Positions 52,921 through 62,875 of a stretch of DNA of 64,000 nucleotides are shown piece by piece. A program made the position numbers and the translations under genes. Under the pieces are notes generated by a model. It was not told the origin of the DNA, made no database searches, and saw only the letters and a program-made list of their open reading frames with translations. Position 1 is the first letter of the stretch. Every line of letters starts with the position of its first letter. The DNA comes from Phycisphaeraceae bacterium (GTDB lineage: Bacteria; Planctomycetota; Phycisphaerae; Phycisphaerales; Phycisphaeraceae), in assembly GCA_029260595.1 (NCBI GenBank), contig JAJDCY010000010.1, positions 124,001-188,000 on the forward strand, written 5' to 3'.

Positions 52921-53556
52921 ATGGATATCAACGAACGCATCGCACAGTGGGAAAACATGACGTCCGCCGATCCGACCAATGACATGGCTTGGTTCAGCCT
53001 CGGCACGGCGTACAAGGACGCCGACCAACCCGAGCACGCCGACCGCAGCCTGGCCAAGGCGATCGAGTTGAACCCCGCGATGTCGCGGGCGTACCAGCTA
53101 CGCGGTCAGATTCTGATCGACCTTGGTCGAACCGACGAGGCCGCCGGCGTGCTCGAGGTCGGTTACCGCTCCGCAGCCGAGCGCGGCGATGTCATGCCGC
53201 AAAAAGCCATGGGCTCGCTACTGGAAAAAATCGGCAAGCCTGTTCCCGAGGTTGAAGCCGACAAGCCCACCCAGGCCGCTCCGCTCCCGGCCGACGCGAT
53301 CGTGGATCGGCTCACCGGAAAACCGGGCAGCCGACTACCCGACCCACCGTTGCGCGGGCCGATCGGGCGATTCATCTTCGACCACTACACGCAGGAAACG
53401 TGGAAGGACTGGATCGGCCAGGGAACCAAGGTGATCAACGAGTTTCGGTTGGACTTCTCCAACGAAGCGCACCAAAAAACCTACGACGACCAGATGCTGG
53501 AATGGCTCGGTTTTACCCGCGATGAAGCCGAGGCCTACGCGGCCGAGCACGCCTGA
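52921..53556 (+). CDS. TPR protein fused to a YggX-like (Fe(2+)-trafficking) domain
   Basis: 211 residues from ATG 52921. Residues about 18-95 form two tetratricopeptide-like repeats (MAWFSLGTAYKDADQPEHAD, then SRAYQLRGQILIDLGRTDEA). After a Pro-rich linker, residues about 138-198 match YggX: LRGPIGRFIFDHYTQETWKD, then TKVINEFRLDFSNEAHQKTY. YggX proteins have been tied to iron handling and oxidative stress resistance. The N-terminal cysteine of YggX is absent because the TPR part replaces that end. A fusion like this is unusual. Confidence 0.85.
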   Translation: MDINERIAQWENMTSADPTNDMAWFSLGTAYKDADQPEHADRSLAKAIELNPAMSRAYQLRGQILIDLGRTDEAAGVLEVGYRSAAERGDVMPQKAMGSLLEKIGKPVPEVEADKPTQAAPLPADAIVDRLTGKPGSRLPDPPLRGPIGRFIFDHYTQETWKDWIGQGTKVINEFRLDFSNEAHQKTYDDQMLEWLGFTRDEAEAYAAEHA

Positions 53557-53581
53557 CCCCGCACCACTGAGAATCACGAGG

Positions 53582-55519
53582 TCAATTCTGGGGATGGATC
53601 GAATCGACTGTCGCTCCGCGCCTCGACGGCCGTGCGCGGTAGATCGTGACCACTGGCAATCTGTAGACACCCCGTCCGCGCCAGACGACATGAGCCGGCT
53701 CGGGGTCGTAGTGCTCCGCGATCGCTTCGATCGGCGGCGCGTCGCGGTACGTCACCACGTTCTGCAGCGCAACCATGAGGTAGTCCGCCTGCGGGACCGG
53801 CTCCACCTTGGCCCACGGCGCCTTGGGGTCTTGCTGGGTTAATTCGTAGGGTGCGCCGATCGATCCGATCAGACTCTCAACGACCCAGTGGTCTCGCAGG
53901 TAGCTGTAGACATGCTCGTCGGTGCGCACGTTGGCCGCACACCACTGCAGCGCGTCGTGTGACCCGTCGTTGGTCACCTGGATCACATCGCGGTACCCGC
54001 GCGACTCGCTGCCCAACCATCGGTCGCCGATTAGTTCATACCCGTAGTACGGATAGGTTGGGTAGACGCGCGCATAGCCCACCACCAGCCACCCGATGGC
54101 GCACACAGCCGCAACCGCCCACCCCCAACGCAACCGCTGCGCACGCACCGACCAAACAAGGCGCATGATCAGACCAGCCAGCACAAGCGCTAGCAACGGG
54201 TAGATCGACATCAGGTAGAAGTATTGCTGCACCGGCAATGCGGCAAGCATGAAGAAGTACATCGCGAGCACAAGGACGATCGGCCGTAGCCGCGGCTCGA
54301 CGAACGCCCGCACCGCCGCCCAACCGAGCGCGGCGAGCATCGCGACCCCCAGCGGTGGCCCCATCTTCAGCAGCACCAATCCGCCATAAAGCCGCACCGC
54401 CGTCGGCAGCCCGCCGCCCGGCGTGGATTCATCCCAGCCAAACACCCGCCCGAGAAATGTCCCGGCGATGTCCTGGTGCAATGCGTGCTCGGGAAACGCC
54501 AGCCCGACCGCCCCCGTCAATAACCCAATCGCACACCACGGGCTCACGGCCGCCCAGACACCGTTTGACGGCGGCACATCCCCGGTTTCCCCAGCACCGC
54601 CGCGTCCCTTCACGACGATCGCGGCCATCCCAACAACCAACGAGAGGAACCCGGTACCCCACACCAGGACCGCCCACCGTAACGGCGATCGCATCCCCAC
54701 GTCGTCTGTGATCGGAGCGGCCTGCGTCAGCGCGACCGAGATGCTCAGCAATGTAACGGTCGCCAACGCCCACACCAGGAATCGCCAGCCAACGGGTTGC
54801 GCCGGCGCTAGATCACACTCGTCCGCACCCGCGGCCGCCCCCGCACCCGCATCCGGCCCGCGCCGCCACGCCACAGCCTGCTCAAACCAATCCAGAGCCA
54901 TCAACGGCGGCATGATTGCCACGAGATAGAACTTGGTCGCAACCGCGAATCCGCCCGCGACCGCCAGCATCACCAGCCGTGTCGAAGATCGATTCTCCCG
55001 GTAACGCAGAAACGTCCACAGGACGAACAGCACCGCAGCGGGGCAGTAGGCATCTCCCTCGGTCATCGCCGTGCGCACGAGCCCACAGTAATAGGGCGAG
55101 AATGCGAGCACTCCACACGCCACCAGCGCCGCTAACCGCCCAATGCACCGCTTGGCGACCAGGTACAACAGCAAGATCGTCAGCGCCCCCACCGCGAGGC
55201 TAGTTGCCCGCGCTAGCAGCAGTTGATTGATACTTTCCGCCGGCAGCACCCACCCGGCCACACTGAACACCGCAGCCGTCGTGTACATCGGCAGCCGCGC
55301 CTGCGACCCGTCCAGCCCGCAGCCGAACAGCGGGTCGGCCCGGATCATGTTCGCGATATGGATGTCGGTTAGCTCGTCAACCTGGCAGGTGATGTCCCGT
55401 GCGGACAGCCAGGTAAGCGTGAGGAAAACCCCGATCAGAATAGCCAACAACACCGCCGCTCGGGCGGGGCAGATCCCGCACGGGCCCTCGCGGTAAGGCC
55501 GGCCGGTATCACAGGTCAC
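53582..55519 (-). CDS. GT39-like membrane glycosyltransferase
   Basis: 645 residues with about 13 hydrophobic segments. The first luminal loop has [14 protein letters not shown], the acidic motif of GT-C enzymes of the ArnT/PMT type, which transfer sugars from polyprenyl phosphate to lipid or protein. The start is GTG at 55519, overlapping the stop of the upstream oxidoreductase gene by four bases (GTGA). The C-terminal about 100 residues form a soluble region ([19 protein letters not shown]). Co-translation with the oxidoreductase suggests a shared glycan pathway, which is inference. Confidence 0.8.
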   Translation of the reverse strand: MTCDTGRPYREGPCGICPARAAVLLAILIGVFLTLTWLSARDITCQVDELTDIHIANMIRADPLFGCGLDGSQARLPMYTTAAVFSVAGWVLPAESINQLLLARATSLAVGALTILLLYLVAKRCIGRLAALVACGVLAFSPYYCGLVRTAMTEGDAYCPAAVLFVLWTFLRYRENRSSTRLVMLAVAGGFAVATKFYLVAIMPPLMALDWFEQAVAWRRGPDAGAGAAAGADECDLAPAQPVGWRFLVWALATVTLLSISVALTQAAPITDDVGMRSPLRWAVLVWGTGFLSLVVGMAAIVVKGRGGAGETGDVPPSNGVWAAVSPWCAIGLLTGAVGLAFPEHALHQDIAGTFLGRVFGWDESTPGGGLPTAVRLYGGLVLLKMGPPLGVAMLAALGWAAVRAFVEPRLRPIVLVLAMYFFMLAALPVQQYFYLMSIYPLLALVLAGLIMRLVWSVRAQRLRWGWAVAAVCAIGWLVVGYARVYPTYPYYGYELIGDRWLGSESRGYRDVIQVTNDGSHDALQWCAANVRTDEHVYSYLRDHWVVESLIGSIGAPYELTQQDPKAPWAKVEPVPQADYLMVALQNVVTYRDAPPIEAIAEHYDPEPAHVVWRGRGVYRLPVVTIYRARPSRRGATVDSIHPQN

Positions 55520-57213
55520 ACACCCGCTCCGGTCAGGTCACGCTTCTCTTTCGACTGGTCCGGTGCCTTGTGCATCCCCGGGTCCGCGCCGCCCGGATGG
55601 CTCCGCGCCGCTTCGCGATCGGCCTCCTCGGTCGTCTTGGCTTCGTGGTACTCGGTCTCGGTGTTGACGTCCCAGATGTTGGTCTTGTCCGTCCGTCCGG
55701 TCGAGATGTTGTCCACCGCCGTCATCGACGCGAGCATCGAGTGGTCCTGGTTGTTGTACCGGTGCATCCCGTTACGGCCGACCAGGAACAAGTTCTCGAT
55801 CTTGTCCAGGTAATCGCGGATCTCGTCGAACCGGTCATACGTCCCGAAGTACGCGGGGTACGTTTTCTCAACGCGGATGACCGTCGCGTCGATCACCTCG
55901 TCCTTCTCGATGATGTCAATCTTATCCAGTTCATCACAGCCGAGTTTGATCATTTCCTCGTCCGGCAGCTTCCACAGATCGTCCGTCTCGTAGCAGAAGT
56001 ACTCCAGGCCCAGCCAGACCTTCGATTGGTCAGCGACGAGGTACGGGCTCCAGTTGTTGAATACCTGCAGCCGTCCGATCGTCACATCGGGCTCCTGGAT
56101 GTAGATCCAGTTGTCGCGGATTAGCTGCTGGCCCTGCTCGGTGTTCTCTTTGATCTTCAGCTTGTTCAGCAGCAACCCGACGGTGATGAAGTCGCGGTAG
56201 AGCAGCCCCTCGCTGACCTCGCGCACCGATGCCGGCACGTCGTGGGTGAGCGACTGGATCAGTTGCTTCACGGGCATCGTCGAGAAGATGTAGTCCCCGT
56301 CGAAGCGCTCCTTCTCGCCGGTCGCGCGGTTGACCGCGTCGACCCCGCTGACGCGGTTGCCCTCACCGTTCACGGACACGACGTCGTACCCGGTGAGTAC
56401 CTGCCCTCCCATGGCCTTGACCTTTTCGGCGACCATTTCCCACATCTGGCCGGGCCCGAACTTGGGATAGAGGAACTGCTCGATAAGCGACGTCTCGACG
56501 CCCTTTTGCTTGACGTCGTCGGATTTCTTGAACGGCTTACTCAGCACGTGCATCACGGCCTTGGTGATCGACAGGCCTTTGATGCGCTGGGCGCCCCACT
56601 CGGCGCTGATCTCGTTGCAGGGCACGCCCCAGACTTTCTCCGTGTAGCTCTTGAAGAAGGTCAGGTACAGCTCGCGGCCGAACCGGTTGATGAAGAAGTC
56701 TTCTAGCGTCTGCTCGTCTTTGATCGGGAACGCCATCGCTTTGAGATAGCTAAAACCGATTTTGATCGTCTTGAACGCGCCCAGGTTGCGCAGCGTGTTG
56801 GCGCTGAGCGTGATCGGGTAATCGAAGAATTTGCGGAGGAAGTAGATCCGGCTCTTGCGACCGCGGAAGAGCATGACCTCGTCGCTCTGCTCCGGGTCCG
56901 GCCCAGCCGTCGAAGCATCGACCTCGCGCGTCTTGCGCTGGTAGGTGATGACCTGCTTGTCGCCGTCTTTGCGCCCCTGCATGGGCAGCATGTCGATCCA
57001 CCAGTCCATCACGCGGTTGGACTTGGAAAAAAACCGGTGGCCACCGATGTCCATCCGGTTGCCTTTGTACTTGACGGTGCGCGAGATACCGCCCATCTCG
57101 TCGCTCTTTTCCAGAACGATCGGGATCACGTCCGTGCGCTTCAGTAGCTCGTACGCGGCGGTCAGCCCCGCAGGCCCTGCACCGATAATGACCGCGCGCT
57201 TGCCTTCGCTCAT
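55516..57213 (-). CDS. FAD-dependent oxidoreductase, UDP-galactopyranose mutase/amine-oxidase-like
   Basis: 565 residues from ATG 57213 (GGAGGAGCAGG upstream). The FAD-binding motif is [19 protein letters not shown] followed by [26 protein letters not shown] and the late [19 protein letters not shown] segment fit a family of planctomycete and archaeal proteins related to protoporphyrinogen oxidase and UDP-galactopyranose mutase. The substrate is not known. It lies upstream of and overlaps the GT39-like gene, so a role in surface glycan synthesis is plausible. The C-terminal about 40 residues are charged and probably disordered. Confidence 0.85.
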   Translation of the reverse strand: MSEGKRAVIIGAGPAGLTAAYELLKRTDVIPIVLEKSDEMGGISRTVKYKGNRMDIGGHRFFSKSNRVMDWWIDMLPMQGRKDGDKQVITYQRKTREVDASTAGPDPEQSDEVMLFRGRKSRIYFLRKFFDYPITLSANTLRNLGAFKTIKIGFSYLKAMAFPIKDEQTLEDFFINRFGRELYLTFFKSYTEKVWGVPCNEISAEWGAQRIKGLSITKAVMHVLSKPFKKSDDVKQKGVETSLIEQFLYPKFGPGQMWEMVAEKVKAMGGQVLTGYDVVSVNGEGNRVSGVDAVNRATGEKERFDGDYIFSTMPVKQLIQSLTHDVPASVREVSEGLLYRDFITVGLLLNKLKIKENTEQGQQLIRDNWIYIQEPDVTIGRLQVFNNWSPYLVADQSKVWLGLEYFCYETDDLWKLPDEEMIKLGCDELDKIDIIEKDEVIDATVIRVEKTYPAYFGTYDRFDEIRDYLDKIENLFLVGRNGMHRYNNQDHSMLASMTAVDNISTGRTDKTNIWDVNTETEYHEAKTTEEADREAARSHPGGADPGMHKAPDQSKEKRDLTGAGV

Positions 57214-57618
57214 GAGTCCTGCTCCTCCAGTCAATCGATCTAACTATGGATATCGTCTAGCGCTCGCTGTGCATTAACGTCGCGGTGGGGCTTGTCGACG
57301 AAAATCCAACCCTTGTGTGTGTAGAGAATTATCGTATATCTACCTCGCTGGACACCCTTGCCGGCTCGGTATGCATGGTTATCGGGCCTGGCGGCGTCAC
57401 CGCACACGCCGCGGGCCAGCTGCAGCCACCACGCCACTCCATGCCGCGATCCAACCGCATCTACCCACACTCCTTAGCCCGTCGCGGTCCAGTTGGGCTT
57501 ACCTCGCCCACCCATCATACCACTAGAGAGACGAATTTCTCCGCCGCGGGAATAATTACCATTCATATGAACGTTGGTTTATGTTGTCTGCTGAAACTGT
57601 TGCCCGCAAGAACCATAC
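57214..57618. other. Intergenic region with AT-rich regulatory part
   Basis: About 405 bases between divergent genes. Most shows nothing recognisable; the part from about 57530 to 57600 is markedly AT-rich for this genome and holds the palindrome at 57562-57571. Confidence 0.5.
57562..57571. promoter_or_regulatory. Candidate ArsR operator
   Basis: TTCATATGAA is a perfect 10-base palindrome in an AT-rich patch 48 bases before the arsR-type gene. ArsR/SmtB operators often contain TTCA and TGAA half-sites, so this may be the autoregulatory site for the whole operon. Confidence 0.45.
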
Positions 57619-57921
57619 ATGGCCAACTCAACCGAACCCACCGCCTGCGTCGACCGCCTCAAAGTGTTGGCCGACGCCACCCGTCTGGCTGTGGTCGAAT
57701 CCCTCATGGCCGGGCCCCAACGAGTTGGAGTGCTGATGGATCGGCTGCACGTCGAACAGAGCCTTCTCTCACACCACCTGAAAGTCCTGCGCGAGGCTGG
57801 CCTGGTTGATACCGAGCGCGACGGCAAAGCGGTTGTCTACCGGCTGGCTGACTATGTCAAAACCGACAGCGCGGGCCAGGCGATCAACCTGGGTTGCTGC
57901 AGGTTGTCCTTCACCCCCTAG
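57619..57921 (+). CDS. ArsR-family transcriptional regulator
   Basis: 100 residues. A winged helix-turn-helix is clear: VDRLKVLADATRLAVVESLM, then the recognition helix region VEQSLLSHHLKVLREAGLV and the wing ERDGKAVVYRL. Cys10 and the Cys-Cys pair near the end (LGCCRLSF) could bind a ligand or sense redox, but the usual ELCVCD-type metal site in the recognition helix is absent. The gene is followed 20 bases later by pstS. It therefore probably controls phosphate uptake, in place of the common PhoB/PhoU control. Confidence 0.88.
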   Translation: MANSTEPTACVDRLKVLADATRLAVVESLMAGPQRVGVLMDRLHVEQSLLSHHLKVLREAGLVDTERDGKAVVYRLADYVKTDSAGQAINLGCCRLSFTP

Positions 57922-57941
57922 CCACCTCGCCGGAGACGCAC

Positions 57942-58778
57942 TTGTCCAAGCCCTGGGCCGCATTCATCGTCGTATTGAGCTTCGCGTTGGTTGGCGCGGG
58001 CTGCAGCGAATCGTCAGCCGAAGCCGGTGCGACCCACCGGATTGTGATCACCGGTTCCAGCACGCTCGCCCCGATGATCGCCGAGATTGCCAAGCGATTC
58101 GAGCGCGACCACGACGGCGTCCGGATCGATGTTCAGGCCGGCGGATCCACCCGCGGCATCACTGACGTTCGATCCGGCCTGGCTGACATCGGAATGGTCT
58201 CTCGCCAACTCGGCGCCGAGGAGCGAGCCGCCCTCCACAGCCACCCGATCGCGATCGACGGGATCTGCCTGATCACCCACCGTGACAACCCGGTCGCAGC
58301 GCCAACGCACGATCAGATCATCGCGATCTACAGCGGCCGAGTGACCAACTGGCAATCTCTTGGGGCTCCGCCGCGACCGATCACCGTCGTCAACAAAGCG
58401 CAAGGCCGATCGACGCTCGAGGTTTTCCTCAAGCACTTCGCGCTCCGCAGCGACCAGATCCAAGCCTCCGTCATCATTGGCGGCAACCAGCAGGCGATCA
58501 AAACAGTCGCCGGCAACCCCGGTGCGATCGGCTATGTCTCCGTCGGATCCGCCCAGTACGCAGCCGAGCAGGGCACACCGATCAAACTCCTGCCGATGGG
58601 CGGTGTGCCCGCGTCCGTCCGCGCCGTGGCCGAAGGCGACTACCCGCTGTCGCGCACGCTGATTGTCGTGACCGCGCACCCATCGACCGGTTGGACGGAG
58701 CGCTTGATTGACTACGCCCAATCGCCGCGCGTCCACGACCTGATAAGCGAGCACTACTTTGTCCCGATCACGGACTGA
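57942..58778 (+). CDS. pstS: Phosphate ABC transporter substrate-binding lipoprotein PstS
   Basis: 278 residues from a TTG at 57942, with CGGAGA upstream; an ATG at 57894 in frame would overlap arsR and lacks a signal peptide. The start gives SKPWAAFIVVLSFALVGAGC with lipobox Cys21. Phosphate-contact motifs are TGSSTLAPM, AGGSTRGITDVRSG and NKAQGRSTLEVF. The protein binds phosphate outside the inner membrane and delivers it to PstCA. Its end overlaps pstC by 20 bases. Confidence 0.92.
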   Translation: MSKPWAAFIVVLSFALVGAGCSESSAEAGATHRIVITGSSTLAPMIAEIAKRFERDHDGVRIDVQAGGSTRGITDVRSGLADIGMVSRQLGAEERAALHSHPIAIDGICLITHRDNPVAAPTHDQIIAIYSGRVTNWQSLGAPPRPITVVNKAQGRSTLEVFLKHFALRSDQIQASVIIGGNQQAIKTVAGNPGAIGYVSVGSAQYAAEQGTPIKLLPMGGVPASVRAVAEGDYPLSRTLIVVTAHPSTGWTERLIDYAQSPRVHDLISEHYFVPITD

Positions 58779-59625
58779 CCGTTGGCTGCTGGTCGGGTTG
58801 CGTGCGAGCGGCGCCGTCACTGGTGCGGTCGTCCTCCTCGTTATCGCCTTCCTCCTCATCGAGTCCTGGCCCGCGTCCCGTCACGTTGGCTTGTCTCGCT
58901 GGATCACAGACCCATCGTGGTACCCAACGTCCAGCGCGGCTGACGGGCGCTTCAATCTCGTTCCCATGCTCTGGGGCACACTCGCCGCAGCCGGCATCGC
59001 CGTCGCTCTCGCGACCCCGCTCGCCTTACTCTCCGCTGTTTTTTGCAGGTTCTACGCCCCGCCAACGATCGCCCGCTTTTACCGCCGGATGATCCAACTG
59101 CTCGCGGGCATCCCGTCGGTGGTTTACGGGCTGTGGGGGCTTACCGCGTTGGTCCCGCTGATCCAGCATTTCCGCCCGCCCGGCACCAGCCTCCTCGCGG
59201 GTGCCGCGGTCCTCACGCTGATGATCCTCCCGACGATCGCGCTGCTCGCCGATGCCGCCCTGGCCAACGTTCCGGGTGATCACCTGCGCGCCGCCGCAGC
59301 CGCCGGCTTGTCGCGTCCCGGAACGATCCGCGGCGTTGTGTTCCCCGCGGCACGGGCGGGCATCTTCACCGGAATCCTCCTCGGCACCGGCCGCGCCATC
59401 GGCGAGACCATGGCCGTGCTCATGGTGTGCGGCAACATCGTCCAGACGCCGACGAGCCTGTTCGACCCGATCCGCACTCTCACCGCCAACATCGCGCTCG
59501 AGATGGCCTATGCGATGGGTGACCACCGGTCCGCCCTGTTCGTCAGCGGGTTGGCATTGATGGCGATCGTTATTGCCCTGGTCGCGATGGCCGACCGGAT
59601 CGGCAGAGGGTATGCCTATGCATGA
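58759..59625 (+). CDS. pstC: Phosphate ABC transporter permease PstC
   Basis: 288 residues from TTG 58759, overlapping pstS by 20 bases, which indicates coupled translation. Six hydrophobic segments are seen. The cytoplasmic coupling loop is LRAAAAAGLSRPGTIRGVVFPAA followed by GRAIGETMAVLMVCG, the permease signature. PstC and PstA form the membrane channel for phosphate driven by PstB. Confidence 0.92.
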   Translation: MSRSRTDRWLLVGLRASGAVTGAVVLLVIAFLLIESWPASRHVGLSRWITDPSWYPTSSAADGRFNLVPMLWGTLAAAGIAVALATPLALLSAVFCRFYAPPTIARFYRRMIQLLAGIPSVVYGLWGLTALVPLIQHFRPPGTSLLAGAAVLTLMILPTIALLADAALANVPGDHLRAAAAAGLSRPGTIRGVVFPAARAGIFTGILLGTGRAIGETMAVLMVCGNIVQTPTSLFDPIRTLTANIALEMAYAMGDHRSALFVSGLALMAIVIALVAMADRIGRGYAYA

Positions 59626-60514
59626 TCAAGCAATCTCCTGGCACGCCGCGTGGCCGGCACCCCGATTGTCGGCTCGACGCAACCCGGATCGATTCATCGC
59701 GATCACCGCGTGGCTTGGTGCGATCGCCGTCACCACGGTGTTCTTTTGGATCGTCGTAGATTTGATCCGACTGGGTGGCGCGCAACTCACGCCCGCATTC
59801 ATCACCAACGCGCCGACCAGCGCGGGCCGTGCCGGCGGGATCGGCTCCGTGCTGGTGTCCACCGCGCTGATCCTCGGGGTCTGCCTGGCGGTCAGTGCCC
59901 CACTCGGTATCGCGACCGCGATCCTGCTCGCCGAGTTCACCCGCGAGGGCAACCGCTACTGCACCGCGATCCGCCGCAGCCTCGACACCCTCGCCGGTGT
60001 CCCCTCGATCGTGTTTGGTCTGTTCGGCTACGCTTTTTTCTGTGTCTATCTGCGAATGGGATTCTCGATTCTTTCCGGTGGTCTCACGCTCGCGTGCATG
60101 GTGTTGCCGATCCTGACGCGTACGGCCGAGCAGGGCCTGCGCAGCGTCCCCGATGAATACCGCTACGCCGCCGCCGCCGTCGGCATGACCCGGACCCAGA
60201 CATTACGCCAACTGCTCCTGCCCGCCGCGATGCCGGGCTTAGTTGCCGGCGTCGTGCTCGGTGTCGGCCGCGCACTCGCCGAAACCGCCGCGCTGCTTTA
60301 CACCAGTGGCTACGCCGACCGCATGCCGAGTTCGCTAGCCGACTCCGGCCGCAGCCTCTCCATCCATATCTACGACCTGGCCATGAACGTCCCCGGCGGC
60401 GAACCCAACGCCTACGCGACCGCGCTCGTGCTCGTCGGATTGCTCATCGCGATTAACGCAACGGCGGTGTGGCTCGGCGAACGATGGACCCATCGAAAAC
60501 TCAGCACGGCGTGA
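59618..60514 (+). CDS. pstA: Phosphate ABC transporter permease PstA
   Basis: 298 residues from ATG 59618, overlapping pstC by eight bases. The frame is open to 59573 but that would bury the start deeper in pstC. Six hydrophobic segments, the coupling loop EYRYAAAAVGMTRTQTLRQLLLPAA and the GRALAETAALLYTSG motif identify it. Partner of PstC. Confidence 0.92.
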   Translation: MHDQAISWHAAWPAPRLSARRNPDRFIAITAWLGAIAVTTVFFWIVVDLIRLGGAQLTPAFITNAPTSAGRAGGIGSVLVSTALILGVCLAVSAPLGIATAILLAEFTREGNRYCTAIRRSLDTLAGVPSIVFGLFGYAFFCVYLRMGFSILSGGLTLACMVLPILTRTAEQGLRSVPDEYRYAAAAVGMTRTQTLRQLLLPAAMPGLVAGVVLGVGRALAETAALLYTSGYADRMPSSLADSGRSLSIHIYDLAMNVPGGEPNAYATALVLVGLLIAINATAVWLGERWTHRKLSTA

Positions 60515-60565
60515 TGCGCATGACTGTCCGAGAAAAGACCACAAATAACTGACGGCCTCAACCCG

Positions 60566-61402
60566 ATGACGATGACCCCCGATACATTGATCCCAACCAA
60601 GCCCGTGGCGGTAACGGTGCCCCCGCGTCCTGATCACCCCCCGATCATCCGCGCCGAGAACCTCTCGGTCCGCTACGGCGATCACCGCGCGTTCGACCAA
60701 GTCACCTGGACGATCGCACGCGGGCGGATCACCGCTTTGATCGGCCCGTCTGGTTGCGGGAAAACCAGCTTCCTAACCTGCCTGAACCGCCTGGCCGATC
60801 TCGTCCCGCGCTGCTCGGTGGCCGGCACCCTGGACATCGACGGGATGGATGTATTGTCCGCGGCGACCGACGTGATTGCCCTGCGTCGCCGCGTAGGGAT
60901 GATCTTCCAGAAGCCCAACCCGTTTCCCGTCTCGATCCGCCGCAACATCGCGTTGCCGCTGCTCGACCACCGGCTGTGCGACCGTCGCACCGTCGACGAC
61001 CACATCGAGCGCACGCTGCGTGCCGTAGGGCTGTGGGGCGAGGTCAAGGACCGCCTGAACCAATCCGCGTTCTGCCTCTCAGGCGGGCAACAGCAGCGCT
61101 TGTGCCTGGCACGCGCGCTCGCACTCAAGCCGGACATCCTCCTGCTCGACGAGCCCTGCAGCGCCCTGGACCCAATCTCCAGCGGCGTCGTCGAAGACCT
61201 GATCGTCTCCCTACGCGGCCGATACACCGTCGTCATCGTCACCCACAACCTCGCCCAAGCCAAACGCATCGCCGATGACGCCGCATTTTTTTGGCTAGAC
61301 GGAGGCGCTGGGCGACTCATCGAGCACGGTCCCTGTCGCAGTGTCTTCGAAAACCCCGCACACCCACTTACCCGCGCATACATCCACGGCGCACGGGGCT
61401 AA
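60566..61402 (+). CDS. pstB: Phosphate ABC transporter ATP-binding protein PstB
   Basis: 278 residues. Walker A is GPSGCGKTS, the Q-loop FQKPNPFP (typical of PstB), signature LSGGQQQR and Walker B LLLDEPCSALD. The N-terminal about 25 residues are Pro-rich and precede the ATPase domain. It is the last pst gene, 51 bases after pstA; no phoU follows. The next gene is convergent, eight bases away. Confidence 0.95.
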   Translation: MTMTPDTLIPTKPVAVTVPPRPDHPPIIRAENLSVRYGDHRAFDQVTWTIARGRITALIGPSGCGKTSFLTCLNRLADLVPRCSVAGTLDIDGMDVLSAATDVIALRRRVGMIFQKPNPFPVSIRRNIALPLLDHRLCDRRTVDDHIERTLRAVGLWGEVKDRLNQSAFCLSGGQQQRLCLARALALKPDILLLDEPCSALDPISSGVVEDLIVSLRGRYTVVIVTHNLAQAKRIADDAAFFWLDGGAGRLIEHGPCRSVFENPAHPLTRAYIHGARG

Positions 61403-61409
61403 TCCGATC

Positions 61410-62843
61410 CTAACGCGGGTCTTCCAGTAGCAGGTACAGGACGCTGTCGGTGAACTGCGGATCCGCAGTCATCCCCAGGTGATCGGCGAAAACGAACCCG
61501 ACGCGGTGCCAGCGGATCGGGCTCTTGAGTCTCGGCGACCACTCACCGCCAAGGCGCTCGTCCATTAATGCGCTGCTGCGCAACACGGTCCCGTCGCCCG
61601 GCGCCGTCTCGGTCACCCACGCCGCACCGGTGTCGCGCTTCATCAACATCACCGCCGCGGTCGGCTCCGCATCGCCGCTGAAAAGGCACAACTTCAACCC
61701 CACAGGCGGCGTCGCGGGGACATCGATTGCCGCCTGGAACCACTCCGCCCGCCGCAAACACTTAGCCTGGTGATCCAACGCGATCGCCCGCTGTTGAGCA
61801 TCGCTTTCAACCTCTGGAAGTAGCACCCGCAACACCGCCGCCTGATCTGGCGAGGCCAATCCCCATCCGGCCTCCCGCCAGAGCGCCGGGTCGAGCACTC
61901 GCCCAACCGGTGATCCGCTATCTGAATCAATCACCGCGCGATGTCTCGCGCGCGGCAACAACTGATACACCGACGGCATCGTCCCGAGCACCGCCGCCGG
62001 GTAAGCTGGCAGCACCGGCGCGAACCGCACGCCCTGCACCAACTGCTCCATAGACTTGACTGACCCAGCACTCGGCGTGCCAACCAGGATCGCCCGTTCG
62101 ACATGCTCCGCGCCCGCCCAGGTCACCTGCGGCAATGATCCATCCGCCGGCAGATCCGCGTCCCCGTAGCGCAGGTAGTACCGCGTCAGCAGCCCACCCA
62201 TCGAGTGCGCGACGATGTCGAACCGCACGTCGAATCCGGCCACCCCGAACCGTTTCTCGAGTTCGCGCTGCACATACGCCCGTTTCTCGAGGATGAACCG
62301 GTGCAGCCGCTGCGCGTTCTCCACATTATCGCGGCGCCAGTCATAGTCGAACTGAAAACACGTGTAATGGTCCGGCCCATAGTCGACCGCTTTGGACGTG
62401 CCGAGCAGTTCGTCGCGATACCCACCGACCCCGAGCGTCTTAAGAATGTTGATGTATGCGTTGAGCTTGACCGGCAATCCGAAGAGACTCACCTGCAACC
62501 TATCCAGTGCTCCGTCTGGCTCGACCCCATCATCCAGGTCGCGCAACGCCGCGCCCTGACGCATCGGCATCGCGATCAGCCGCGCACCCGCGGCGGTATC
62601 CGGGTTCGCATACTCGCCCGCGAACGCCCCCCACACGACCGCGCCGGAGTCAGGATCCACCAGCCTCGAGCCGAGAATCCCCGGGATAACAATCACCGGA
62701 TTTCGCCCGATGTGATCGTGCTGGGCGGCCCGGTCATAAATCGCCGCCATCTCGGGACGAGGCGACCACGACGCACACCCGCCGGCCGCAAGCGACACCG
62801 TCACAGCCGCTAACACACCGAAAAAACACCGGTCAACTCGCAT
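61410..62843 (-). CDS. LCAT-like alpha/beta-hydrolase lipoprotein
   Basis: 477 residues. The signal peptide ends in a lipobox (AAGGC, Cys23), so the protein is a lipid-anchored periplasmic or outer-membrane enzyme. VIVIPGILGSRL (50-61) and the nucleophile elbow VAHSMGGLL with Ser214 identify the lecithin:cholesterol acyltransferase family. The Asp and His of the triad are probably near DGTVLRSSALMDE and GFVFADHLGM. FDYDWRRDNVENA is another family motif. It may be a lipase or acyltransferase acting on membrane lipids. Such proteins are more common in eukaryotes; the bacterial role is unclear. Confidence 0.85.
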   Translation of the reverse strand: MRVDRCFFGVLAAVTVSLAAGGCASWSPRPEMAAIYDRAAQHDHIGRNPVIVIPGILGSRLVDPDSGAVVWGAFAGEYANPDTAAGARLIAMPMRQGAALRDLDDGVEPDGALDRLQVSLFGLPVKLNAYINILKTLGVGGYRDELLGTSKAVDYGPDHYTCFQFDYDWRRDNVENAQRLHRFILEKRAYVQRELEKRFGVAGFDVRFDIVAHSMGGLLTRYYLRYGDADLPADGSLPQVTWAGAEHVERAILVGTPSAGSVKSMEQLVQGVRFAPVLPAYPAAVLGTMPSVYQLLPRARHRAVIDSDSGSPVGRVLDPALWREAGWGLASPDQAAVLRVLLPEVESDAQQRAIALDHQAKCLRRAEWFQAAIDVPATPPVGLKLCLFSGDAEPTAAVMLMKRDTGAAWVTETAPGDGTVLRSSALMDERLGGEWSPRLKSPIRWHRVGFVFADHLGMTADPQFTDSVLYLLLEDPR

Positions 62844-62875
62844 TAGTTAGATCCTATGCACAGGTGTGTCGCCAC

